Source of the DNA: an uncultured Alphaproteobacteria bacterium
GTDB lineage: Bacteria > Pseudomonadota > Alphaproteobacteria > Caulobacterales > Caulobacteraceae
Direction: 5' to 3'
DNA length: 34,846 nucleotides
NCBI GenBank assembly: GCA_903909375.1
Contig: CAIVVM010000028.1
Location: forward strand, 1-34,846
The notes beneath the pieces are model-generated. The model ran no database searches. It was not told the DNA's origin and was given only the letters and a program-made list of their open reading frames with translations. A program made the translations under genes and the position numbers. Positions 17,290 through 24,802 of this stretch are shown in pieces; the stretch's first letter is position 1; each line of letters begins with the position of its first letter.

Positions 17290-17771
17290 TGGGCGCGCTG
17301 TCGAAACTCACCGGGCAGAACAACTACTTCGAGGACTTCGAGGTCGGGACGGTCATTCGCCACGCCCGCGGAAAGACCATGACAGGCCTTGAGAACGTGC
17401 TGATCACCAACATGGTGATGAACACGGCGCAGGGCCATTTCAACGAACACCAGATGGCCTCGACCCCGTTTGGAGGGATCATCTGCTACGGTGGGGTGAA
17501 CTTCTCGCTGGTTCTCGGGTTGGCCTGTCAGGACTGCTGCGAGAACGCCCTCGCCGAACTCGGCCTCGACAACATCCGCCTATCCAAGCCCGTGACCCAT
17601 GGCGACACGCTCTACGCCTACAGCGAAGTCCTGGAGAAGTCGGACGCTGACCAGGATGATGCCGGGATCGTCGTGTTTCGCCACTACGGCTACAATCAGC
17701 GCGATGAGCAGGTCGCCCAGATCGACCGGCGCGTTCTTGTAAAGCGCAAGAGCCGTTGGGCTCAACGATGA
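17289..17771 (+). CDS. MaoC-like dehydratase subunit (mesaconyl-CoA hydratase-like)
   Basis: A 160-aa hot-dog protein with NYFEDFEVGTVIRHARGKTMTGLEN, the active-site segment NMVMNTAQGHFNEH, and STPFGGIICYGGV. In the place of D-x-N-P-x-H it reads NTAQGH (45-50), keeping the His but with Asn for Asp. The FEDFEVGTVIRHARGKT and TPFGGII patterns resemble mesaconyl-CoA/2-methylfumaryl-CoA hydratases and itaconyl-CoA hydratases of the MaoC family. Acting with the first MaoC protein, it may add water to an unsaturated branched dicarboxyl-CoA, giving the beta-methylmalyl- or citramalyl-CoA substrate of the CitE-type lyase downstream (inference). The stop overlaps the next start as ATGA. Confidence 0.9.
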   Translation: MGALSKLTGQNNYFEDFEVGTVIRHARGKTMTGLENVLITNMVMNTAQGHFNEHQMASTPFGGIICYGGVNFSLVLGLACQDCCENALAELGLDNIRLSKPVTHGDTLYAYSEVLEKSDADQDDAGIVVFRHYGYNQRDEQVAQIDRRVLVKRKSRWAQR

Positions 17772-19012
17772 CATCCAACACAAACGGGCACGGCGAGGGC
17801 TCGCTCCGGGACATCAGGATCATCGACCTGACCCAGATGCTGGCGGGGCCCTACGGCACCATGCTGCTCGCGGATCACGGCGCCGACGTCATCAAGATTG
17901 AACCGCTGGAAGGCGACATGACCCGCCGCGGCGGCCCGTTTCGCGACGACGACTCGCAGCGAATCCTCGGCGGCTATTTCCAGAGCGTTGACCGGAACAA
18001 GAAGAGTGTCTGCCTCGACCTCAAGAGCCCGGCTGGCCGTGAAGCGCTGAAAGCTCTGGTGCGGGACGCCGATGCCGTCACCGAGAATTTCCGGGCCGGC
18101 GTCATGGAGCGCCTGGGGCTGAGCTATGAGGTCCTGAGGGAGATCAATCCCCGCCTTGTATACGGCGCCCTTCGGGGCTTCGGCGACAGGCGGACCGGTG
18201 CGTCGCCGTATGTCGACTGGCCAGCCTTCGACGTGGTCGCTCAGGCCATGGGGGGCATCATGGCGATCACCGGCCCGAACTCGGTGACGCCTACAAAAGT
18301 GGGGCCCGGCGTGGGCGACATCGTCCCAGGATTGATGTTGGCGTTCGGCGTACTTGCCGCCGTACACAACGCCCGACGGACCGGGGTCGGCCAGTTTGTG
18401 GACATATCGATGGTGGACTCGATGCTGGCCGTCTGCGAGCGGATGGTCTGGCAACATTCGGTCGAGGGGCTGACGCCCGGGCCGGAAGGCAACCATCATC
18501 CGTTTCTGTGCCCGTTCGGAATGTTCCCGACGTCTGACGGATTCGTCACAGTGGCCGCGCAACAGGACGCGTTCTTCAAGACGCTCTGTGAAGCCATTGG
18601 CGCGGACGCCCTGCCAGTGGATCCACGGTTCAGCACCCAGCCGGAGCGGACTGAAAACCGACGCCAGCTCATCGAGATCCTGAGCGACCATACCAAGCGT
18701 TTCAGTAAGGCCGAGCTTATGGCTAGCCTCGGCGGCCGGATCCCCTTCGGACCGGTAATGAACATCGCCGACATCGAGGCCGACCCCCACTTCGCCATCC
18801 GGGAGATGATTGTGGATGTGGAGCAGCCCGGATCGACTCCGATCCGGATCGCCGGGGTGCCGATCAAGATGACCGAGACGCCAGGTCGCGTCCGCCGGCG
18901 CAGCCCCTATCTCGGCGAAGACACCCGCGCCGAGCTAGCCCGGATCGGACTGACCGATGCGGAGATCCAGAACCTTATCGACAGCCGCGCCGCCATTGCC
19001 CACGGCGGCTAG
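17768..19012 (+). CDS. CaiB/BaiF (class III) acyl-CoA transferase
   Basis: A 414-aa class III CoA-transferase. The N-terminal SLRDIRIIDLTQMLAGPYG and GADVIKIEPLEGD are family hallmarks; SVCLDLKSPAGREAL and VTENFRAGVMERLGL follow. The catalytic Asp is Asp155 in AFDVVAQAMGG, and GDIVPGLMLAFGVLAAV and GQFVDISMVDSML complete the fold. It moves CoA from a donor such as succinyl-CoA to a carboxylic acid, or within a dicarboxylate as in mesaconyl-CoA C1-C4 transferase. The ATG at 17768 overlaps the MaoC stop as ATGA; a TTG at 17756 in the same frame is less likely. Between the MaoC and CitE genes it fits activation or isomerisation of a branched dicarboxylate. Confidence 0.94.
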   Translation: MTSNTNGHGEGSLRDIRIIDLTQMLAGPYGTMLLADHGADVIKIEPLEGDMTRRGGPFRDDDSQRILGGYFQSVDRNKKSVCLDLKSPAGREALKALVRDADAVTENFRAGVMERLGLSYEVLREINPRLVYGALRGFGDRRTGASPYVDWPAFDVVAQAMGGIMAITGPNSVTPTKVGPGVGDIVPGLMLAFGVLAAVHNARRTGVGQFVDISMVDSMLAVCERMVWQHSVEGLTPGPEGNHHPFLCPFGMFPTSDGFVTVAAQQDAFFKTLCEAIGADALPVDPRFSTQPERTENRRQLIEILSDHTKRFSKAELMASLGGRIPFGPVMNIADIEADPHFAIREMIVDVEQPGSTPIRIAGVPIKMTETPGRVRRRSPYLGEDTRAELARIGLTDAEIQNLIDSRAAIAHGG

Positions 19013-19029
19013 AAGGACACCAGACAAAG

Positions 19030-19941
19030 ATGACCCAACGTCCCCGCCGCGCCCGCCGCTCGCAGCTCTCGGTTCCCGGCAGCAGTGAGAAGATGCTCCG
19101 CAAGGGCGCCGAGTCTCAGGCTGATCACGTCTTCTGCGATCTGGAGGACGCGGTCGCGCCGAGCGCGAAGGTGGAAGCGCGCGACAAGATCGCCTGGGCC
19201 CTGAACAACCTGGACTGGGGCAAGAAAACCCGTTGCGTCCGGATCAACGACGTCACGACCGAGTGGTGTCACGGCGACATCATCTCGATCGTCGAGAACG
19301 CCGGGGCCAACCTGGACACGATCATGCTCACGAAGCCCTACAGCGCGGCGGATGTGATCTTCCTGGACCGGATGCTGGGTCAGCTGGAAAAGAAGCTGAA
19401 GCTGGAACGGCGGATCGGCATCGAAGTCCTTATCGAAGAGGTCCAGGCGCTGCAGAATGTCGAGGAGATCTCCCGGTGCAGCGACCGCCTCGAGTGCCTG
19501 ATCTTCGGAATGGGCGACTACTCGGGATCCCAGGGCATCGACACGCGCGACATTGGCGAGTCCGGCTCCTACCCGGGCGACATCTTCCACTACGCGCGCT
19601 TTCGGATCACGATGGCGGCGCGTGCCGCCGGGCTCGACGCTGTCGATGGTCCCTTCGCGAACTTCAGCAATGAAGCGGCCTTCCGCAGCGAGGCGCAGCG
19701 CGCCAAGTCGCTGGGCATGGTCGGAAAGTGGGCCATTCATCCGTCCCAGATCGCTCCGGCGCTGGACATCTTCTCGCCGGATCAGCGGGAAGTCGATCGC
19801 GCGCGGAAGATGGAAGCGGCCTACCGCGACGCCGAGGCGCGAGGCCTGGGCGCCGTGCAGGTCGATGGCGTCATGGTCGACGTGGCCGTGCTGCGGCTGG
19901 TACGCAACACGCTGGACAAGGCAGAACTCTACGGCCTGTAG
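19030..19941 (+). CDS. HpcH/HpaI-CitE family lyase, malyl/methylmalyl-CoA lyase type
   Basis: A 303-aa TIM-barrel lyase. It has RSQLSVPGSSEKMLRKGAESQADHV, FCDLEDAVAP (35-44), the CoA-side Arg in VRIND (70-74), the metal-ligand Glu in GIEVLIEE (Glu132) and GMGDYSGSQG with Asp163. The length and the GMGDYSGSQG motif are those of L-malyl-CoA/beta-methylmalyl-CoA lyases (Mcl1), which cleave these CoA esters to glyoxylate plus acetyl- or propionyl-CoA in a Mg-dependent reaction. Citramalyl-CoA lyase activity is an alternative. It starts 17 bases after the CoA-transferase stop, with AAGGA somewhat far (12 bases) from the ATG. Confidence 0.92.
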   Translation: MTQRPRRARRSQLSVPGSSEKMLRKGAESQADHVFCDLEDAVAPSAKVEARDKIAWALNNLDWGKKTRCVRINDVTTEWCHGDIISIVENAGANLDTIMLTKPYSAADVIFLDRMLGQLEKKLKLERRIGIEVLIEEVQALQNVEEISRCSDRLECLIFGMGDYSGSQGIDTRDIGESGSYPGDIFHYARFRITMAARAAGLDAVDGPFANFSNEAAFRSEAQRAKSLGMVGKWAIHPSQIAPALDIFSPDQREVDRARKMEAAYRDAEARGLGAVQVDGVMVDVAVLRLVRNTLDKAELYGL

Positions 19942-19997
19942 GCGCATTCCGACCTCCGCGCCCGAAGTCCCCGCCCGTTCAGACATCAGGAGTCCCC

Positions 19998-20885
19998 GTG
20001 ACTATGCCCGTGGCCAGACCTCGCCGCAGTGCTCTCTACATGCCGGCCTCGAACGCCAAGGCCATCGAGAAGGCGCGCACCCTGCCCTGTGATGTCGTGA
20101 TCCTGGACCTGGAGGACGCTGTCGCACCCGAGGCGAAGGAAGCCGCGCGCGCCATGGCTGTCGAGGCGGTCCGTGCGGGCGGATTCAATGGCAAGGAAGT
20201 GGTCATCCGCATCAATGGCGAAGGCACACCGTGGGGCGATGCGGACCTCGAGGCCGCCATCGCCGCCGGACCTGATGCGGTCCTCGTGCCCAAGGTGAAC
20301 CGTGGCTCGGATGTGGTCGCCTACCAGCGCCGGATCGGCGCCGCGCCGATCGACCTCTGGGCGATGGTCGAGACGACCCACGCGCTGTTCAACCTGTACG
20401 AACTGGCGGCCGCGGCTGAGGCCACCCGGCTGACATGCTTCGTCATGGGAACGAACGACCTTGTGAAGGAGACCGGTGCGCGGCTGACGCCTGGCCGTGA
20501 GCCCTTGTTGGGCCTACTGGGGCTGGCGGTGGCGGCGGCCCGCTCTCAGGGACTGACCATTCTCGACGGGGTCTTCAACGACATCGAAGATCTGGAGGGG
20601 CTCGACAGGGAGTGTGGACAGGGGCGTGACTTCGGGTTCGATGGCAAGACGCTGATCCACCCCAAGCAGATCGAGACCTGCAACACCGCCTTCACCCCGG
20701 CAGCCGGCGAAGTGGCGTTCGCCCGCGCTGTCGTGGCGGCCTTTGCGCGCGAGGAGAATGCGGAGAAGGGCGTGATACGAGTGGAGGGCAAGATGACCGA
20801 GCGCCTGCATCTGGCCCAGGCGGAACGGCTGCTCGACATCATCGAGCGCATCGAGGGCCTGACCGGGCCCCCTGCGACGACCTAG
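19998..20885 (+). CDS. HpcH/HpaI-CitE family lyase, second paralogue
   Basis: A 295-aa CitE-like protein that differs clearly from its neighbour: RRSALYMPASNAKAIEKARTLPCDVVILDLEDAVAP, VVIRINGEGTPWG with Arg71, MVETTHALFNL with Glu125 and VMGTNDLVKETG with Asp154. LIHPKQIE near the end is typical of CitE/citramalyl-CoA lyases (compare CLYBL). It probably cleaves a 3-hydroxyacyl-CoA such as citramalyl-CoA into acetyl-CoA and pyruvate. I chose GTG 19998 because AGGAG lies 5 bases upstream; the ATG at 20004 is possible. It is the last gene of the operon, 56 bases after the first lyase, and ends at a hairpin shared with the convergent MmgE/PrpD gene. Confidence 0.92.
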   Translation: MTMPVARPRRSALYMPASNAKAIEKARTLPCDVVILDLEDAVAPEAKEAARAMAVEAVRAGGFNGKEVVIRINGEGTPWGDADLEAAIAAGPDAVLVPKVNRGSDVVAYQRRIGAAPIDLWAMVETTHALFNLYELAAAAEATRLTCFVMGTNDLVKETGARLTPGREPLLGLLGLAVAAARSQGLTILDGVFNDIEDLEGLDRECGQGRDFGFDGKTLIHPKQIETCNTAFTPAAGEVAFARAVVAAFAREENAEKGVIRVEGKMTERLHLAQAERLLDIIERIEGLTGPPATT

Positions 20886-20896
20886 CGGGGCGGCGC

Positions 20897-20915
20897 TGAG
20901 CCTGCTCCAGGCTCA
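20897..20915. terminator. Hairpin between convergent genes
   Basis: TGAGCCTG-ctc-CAGGCTCA is a perfect 8-bp stem with a 3-base loop, 11 bases after the lyase stop. Its right end includes the stop codon of the convergent MmgE/PrpD gene. It could end transcription from both sides; neither side has a clear T-run, so it is not a textbook intrinsic terminator. Confidence 0.55.
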
Positions 20916-22283
20916 AACCCGCGAACAGAGCGCCATGAGGCCGGACACATCGGGTTCGGCCTCCAGATTCCGGCAGGTCTCGATGATCCGCGACGCGACA
21001 GCTGCGCCGACGGCTGGTTCGGCAAGGTGGCGGAACTTTCGCTCGATCCGGGCCTGCTGGGCGACGAGATCCATTTCCGGCTTCATGAGATCCACCCGGT
21101 GTTCGAGGGTGCGACCGTCCCTCAGTTCAATCTCCACGACCGACCCCTCGCCCACAACGTCAGGCGAAACGGTGACGCAGCGGCGTAGAGCGACCAGATC
21201 CTCGCGTCGGGCCGTGTGATCGCTGAACAGGTTTTCCTGGAACGTGTCCTCACCTGCCAGGGCCATCGCCACGGTCATTCGAAGGGAGAACTTGCACTCG
21301 AGTCCGGTGCGCGGCTCCGGGATGTTGCAGACACCCATATGACCGGGACCAACGCGAACGCGAACGCCGGCGATCTGTTCTGTCGTGACACCGTGGCGTG
21401 AGCGCAGGGCATTCGCCGCATCGATCGCCTCGTGGGTGAGGAAGCAGGCCGCGTGATACTTGAACAGCGCTTCCGTGACATAGAAGCCGCGCGGATGGGC
21501 TGCCAGCGCAGACACCTGATCAAGGGTTGTCGATTGGACCGCAGCGAAACCCTGATCGGAGTCCAGGATGTCCGGGTCACTGGTGAAGCCGCGGCTGGCG
21601 AGCCGCGCCGCCAGCAATCCGTTCTGCGCCGCCTTCCCGGGGTGCAGGGGCTTTGACATCGATCCGAAAACGCTCTTGAGCCCGGCGGCCTGGGTGCCTG
21701 CCAACCCGAAGGCGTGCCGGATCTGCGCGCTGTCCAGACTCAGGAGCTTGGCCGCCGCCGCCATGGCGCCAAATGTGCCGTAGGTCGCGGTGCCATGCCA
21801 CCCCCGCGCATAGTGCGAAGGTCCCATCAGTGCGCCGACCCGGCATGCCGTCTCCACACCTGCGATGAAGGCAAGCAGCGCCTCGCGCCCAGTCGCGCCC
21901 TGCAATTCGGCCAGGCCAAGAGCAACCGGCGCAACCGGGGCCGAGGGGTGGCCCATCACGACGATCACATCGTCGAAATCCAGGGCATGCGAGAGAGACC
22001 CGTTGATCAGGACAGCATCCTGAAGCCTCGCGGTCCGCCTCGCTCCGATGACCGAACTTGCGCCCGGTTCGGGAAACTCTTCGTGGAGGATGCCAACCAG
22101 GGGTTCGTTGCGTCCGCCAAGCGCGACGCCCAGCCAGTCCAGCAGACACTGTTTCGCGACGGTCGCGGCATCGAACGTCACATCGTTCCACTGCAGGCCT
22201 GCTAGCCGCGCACCCAGACGGGCTGTGACACCGAGCCCCGCGTCGTCAGGAGCTGAAGACCCGCCAGCGATCTCTACGGACAT
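20913..22283 (-). CDS. MmgE/PrpD family protein
   Basis: A 456-aa member of the family of 2-methylcitrate dehydratase (PrpD), cis-aconitate decarboxylase and iminodisuccinate epimerase. It is recognised by KQCLLDWLGVALGG near the start, NGSLSHALDFDDVIVVMGHPSAPV, and SKPLHPGKAAQNGLLAARLASRGFTSDPDIL. Family members dehydrate or decarboxylate tricarboxylates without a cofactor. No other methylcitrate-cycle gene is present, and the neighbours suggest a branched di- or tricarboxylate substrate, so a dehydratase or a CAD-like step linked to itaconate or mesaconate is possible. AGGTAGCC precedes the ATG. It is a single-gene unit transcribed away from the aldehyde dehydrogenase, with operator G 74 bases upstream. 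Confidence 0.92.
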   Translation of the reverse strand: MSVEIAGGSSAPDDAGLGVTARLGARLAGLQWNDVTFDAATVAKQCLLDWLGVALGGRNEPLVGILHEEFPEPGASSVIGARRTARLQDAVLINGSLSHALDFDDVIVVMGHPSAPVAPVALGLAELQGATGREALLAFIAGVETACRVGALMGPSHYARGWHGTATYGTFGAMAAAAKLLSLDSAQIRHAFGLAGTQAAGLKSVFGSMSKPLHPGKAAQNGLLAARLASRGFTSDPDILDSDQGFAAVQSTTLDQVSALAAHPRGFYVTEALFKYHAACFLTHEAIDAANALRSRHGVTTEQIAGVRVRVGPGHMGVCNIPEPRTGLECKFSLRMTVAMALAGEDTFQENLFSDHTARREDLVALRRCVTVSPDVVGEGSVVEIELRDGRTLEHRVDLMKPEMDLVAQQARIERKFRHLAEPAVGAAVASRIIETCRNLEAEPDVSGLMALCSRV

Positions 22284-22357
22284 GGCTACCTGCCTCTCAC
22301 ACGGAACAGCGCCAGCTTTTCAGCACTCAGACCGCCAGGGAACGTCCGGGGTCAATG

Positions 22358-22371
22358 ATTACATATGCAGT
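22358..22371. promoter_or_regulatory. Palindromic operator, copy G
   Basis: ATTACATATGCAGT matches 12 of 14 positions of ATTACATATGTAAT. In the divergent region it is the copy nearer the MmgE/PrpD gene, 74 bases from its ATG. Confidence 0.7.
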
Positions 22372-22405
22372 TCGGGCAAACGAAACCCGGTAGGCCGACC
22401 CCGTC

Positions 22406-22419
22406 ATTGCAGATGTAAT
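22406..22419. promoter_or_regulatory. Palindromic operator, copy H
   Basis: ATTGCAGATGTAAT matches 12 of 14 positions of the shared palindrome. It is the copy nearer the aldehyde dehydrogenase, 76 bases before ATG 22496. It overlaps an alternative ATG at 22418, which argues against that longer start. Confidence 0.7.
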
Positions 22420-22495
22420 GAGTGCGAGGGCCGCCTTATGTCCCGAGCCCGTGGCGGGCATTGTTCGCGCTCGATGTGACGGCGGGGACGCATGC

Positions 22496-23926
22496 ATGCA
22501 GTGGAATCATTTCATTGACGGAGACAGCGCGAAGCCGCGCTCGGGCACCTATCTCCGTTCCTTTGATCCCTGCGCAGGCGCCGCCGGCGCATCCATCGCC
22601 GCAGGCGACGCCGCTGATGTCGATGCGGCCGTCAAGGCCGCCGCGGTTGCATCAGCCGCCTGGCGGCAACGTCGGCCTGTCGAGCGCGGGCGTATCCTGC
22701 AGGCGATGGCGCAACAGATCCGCGCTCAGGCCGGGCGACTGGCTGAACTCGAGCGTCAGGAGACCGGCAAGCCACCCTGGCTCGCCATCGCCGAGGTCGA
22801 GGTCGCCGCACAGTATTTCGAGTTCTACGCCGGGCTCGTGAACCTGTACCAGGGCGAGAAGATCGACCTCGGCGCCGGGTACCACAGCTATACCAGCCGG
22901 GAACCCTTTGGTGTGATGGGGGTGATCACGCCCTGGAACGCTCCACTCAACCAGGCGGCCCGTGCGGTCGCCCCTGCCCTGGCGGCTGGCAACTGCGTGG
23001 TGCTCAAGCCCTCGGAATTTACATCGACGACCAGCGTCGAACTGGCGCGATTGGCCGTGGCGGCCTGCGGGATGCCGGCGGGCGTACTGAATGTCGTTCT
23101 GGGAGACGGCCCAGCCTGCGGACGCGCTCTGGTCAGCCATCCACAGGTTCGCAAGGTCGCTTTCACCGGCAGCGTCCGGGCCGGGCGGGAGATCGGCGCG
23201 ATCGCGGCGGAGCGGATCATTCCCCTGACTCTGGAACTCGGAGGGAAGTCGCCGAACATCGTGTTCGAGGACGCGGATCTGGATGCGGCCATCCCGGGCG
23301 CCGTCCGGGCCATCACCATCAACTCGGGCCAGGTCTGCCTGGCGGGGTCCCGCCTTCTCGTACAGAGATCGGTTCACGATCAGGTTGTCGAGGGCCTGGT
23401 CACGGCCGTAGCCGCACTCAAGGTTGGACCTGAGCCGGACGCCAATATCGGACCGCTCACCACCCAGGCCCAGTACGAAAGGGTGCGCGCCTATTTCGAC
23501 ATTGCCCGTTCCGAGGGCGCCCGGGCCGTGGCGGGCGGCGAGCCGGTCCGGAATCCTGCCTGGGGCGAGGGCTGGTTCGTTCCGCCCACCATCTATGCCG
23601 ACGTCCGCAATGACATGCGGATCGCGCGTGAGGAGGTGTTCGGCCCGGTGCTGGTGGTGATCCCCTTCGAGGACGAGGCCGAGGCGATCCGGATCGCCAA
23701 CGACACCGAGTACGGACTGGCCGCTGGCATCTGGACCCAGAACCTCTCCCGGGCTCATCGGGTCGCCGCGGCCGTCGAAGCCGGGCAGATCTACATCAAC
23801 GAATACCAGGCCGGGGGCGTCGAGACGCCGCTCGGCGGGTTCAAGGCGAGCGGGTATGGGCGCGAGAAGGGCATCGAGGCGCTTCACCACTACACCCAGC
23901 TCAAGTGCGTCACCATCAAGCTCTGA
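22496..23926 (+). CDS. NAD(P)-dependent aldehyde dehydrogenase
   Basis: A 476-aa ALDH-superfamily enzyme. It has VMGVITPWNAPL (140-151), VVLKPSEFTS (168-177), FTGSVRAGREIG, the general-base Glu247 in LELGGKSP and the nucleophile Cys281 in NSGQVCLAG; EEVFGPVLVV and the C-terminal PLGGFKASGYGREKG are standard. It oxidises an aldehyde to a carboxylic acid. I chose ATG 22496 because GGGGA lies 8 bases upstream and the protein then begins WNHFIDGD as usual; ATG 22418 would add 26 unconserved residues and overlap operator H. It is the first gene of a five-gene operon and may follow the GMC or ADH enzymes in the pathway. Confidence 0.95.
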   Translation: MQWNHFIDGDSAKPRSGTYLRSFDPCAGAAGASIAAGDAADVDAAVKAAAVASAAWRQRRPVERGRILQAMAQQIRAQAGRLAELERQETGKPPWLAIAEVEVAAQYFEFYAGLVNLYQGEKIDLGAGYHSYTSREPFGVMGVITPWNAPLNQAARAVAPALAAGNCVVLKPSEFTSTTSVELARLAVAACGMPAGVLNVVLGDGPACGRALVSHPQVRKVAFTGSVRAGREIGAIAAERIIPLTLELGGKSPNIVFEDADLDAAIPGAVRAITINSGQVCLAGSRLLVQRSVHDQVVEGLVTAVAALKVGPEPDANIGPLTTQAQYERVRAYFDIARSEGARAVAGGEPVRNPAWGEGWFVPPTIYADVRNDMRIAREEVFGPVLVVIPFEDEAEAIRIANDTEYGLAAGIWTQNLSRAHRVAAAVEAGQIYINEYQAGGVETPLGGFKASGYGREKGIEALHHYTQLKCVTIKL

Positions 23927-23935
23927 GGCCCAGCC

Positions 23936-24802
23936 ATGGATATCAAGGGAAGCCGCGCGGTAGTCACCGGCGGGGCGTCGGGCATCGGGCTCGCGATGGT
24001 CGAGGAACTACTCGCCCGGGGCGCCCGGGTGGTTGTCGCGGATATTGATGGCGATCGCGCGCGACGGGTGGCCGAGCAGCAACCGGGAGCCTCCGGCGCG
24101 CGCTGCGATGTCAGCGTGCATGCCGAGGTTGAGGCGCTGTGCGACCATGCATACCGTGAGCTTGGCGGCGTCGACCTTGTGTTCGCCAATGCGGGGGTCA
24201 ATCTCAGCGGCCCGCTCCTGAAGGCGACGCCGCAGGAGCTGGATTGGGTCTTCGGGGTCAATGTTCGTGGGATCTGGAGCACCCTGTCGATCTTCGCGAA
24301 CCGCATGATCGAGGCCGGGCATCCGGGCCGCATATGCGTGACGGCCTCGGAGCATGCCCTGGGTCTGCAACACCTTGGAGCGGGCCTCTATACCGCGTCC
24401 AAGCAGGCCGTTCTCGGACTGGCCGACGTGTTCGCCGCCGAACTGCCGCCGTCCGTCGGGCTGAGCGTGTTCTGTCCGGGCCTGGTGGCAACGGAGTTGC
24501 ATCTCTCGCGCCGTCACAGCCCCTTCCCGCCCGCGGATCCGGCAGACCTGGCCTTCAGCGCGGCAATCCTGGCGCGCGGCATGCCGGCGTCCGAGGCGGC
24601 CAGGGCGGCGATCGATGGCGTGATGCGCGGCGATCCGCTCATCGTCAGTCACTCAACGTCCGTGACGGCGGCCCGAAAGAGGGCCGAACAGGTCGAGGCT
24701 GCCTTTGCTGCGCAGGCCCCGTGGACGGATCACGGCGAGCGCTACAACGTCAACAACGTCATCGCCGCGGTGATGTCCGAGAACGAGGCGAGGAAGGCAT
24801 GA
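23936..24802 (+). CDS. Short-chain dehydrogenase/reductase
   Basis: A 288-aa classical SDR. The cofactor motif TGGASGIG (11-18) is followed by VVVADIDGDRA, whose Asp favours NAD. NAG at 85-87, and Ser138, Tyr152 and Lys156 (YTASK) form the catalytic set. It probably oxidises a secondary alcohol or 3-hydroxyacyl-CoA to the ketone. It starts 9 bases after the ALDH stop and its TGA overlaps the next ATG, so it lies mid-operon. Confidence 0.94.
   Translation: MDIKGSRAVVTGGASGIGLAMVEELLARGARVVVADIDGDRARRVAEQQPGASGARCDVSVHAEVEALCDHAYRELGGVDLVFANAGVNLSGPLLKATPQELDWVFGVNVRGIWSTLSIFANRMIEAGHPGRICVTASEHALGLQHLGAGLYTASKQAVLGLADVFAAELPPSVGLSVFCPGLVATELHLSRRHSPFPPADPADLAFSAAILARGMPASEAARAAIDGVMRGDPLIVSHSTSVTAARKRAEQVEAAFAAQAPWTDHGERYNVNNVIAAVMSENEARKA

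Noticed and set aside
24330..24341. Another CATATG word (GCATATGC) as a possible operator
   Set aside because: It lies inside the SDR coding sequence and its flanks (CC, GTG) lack the ATT...AAT arms of the shared palindrome.
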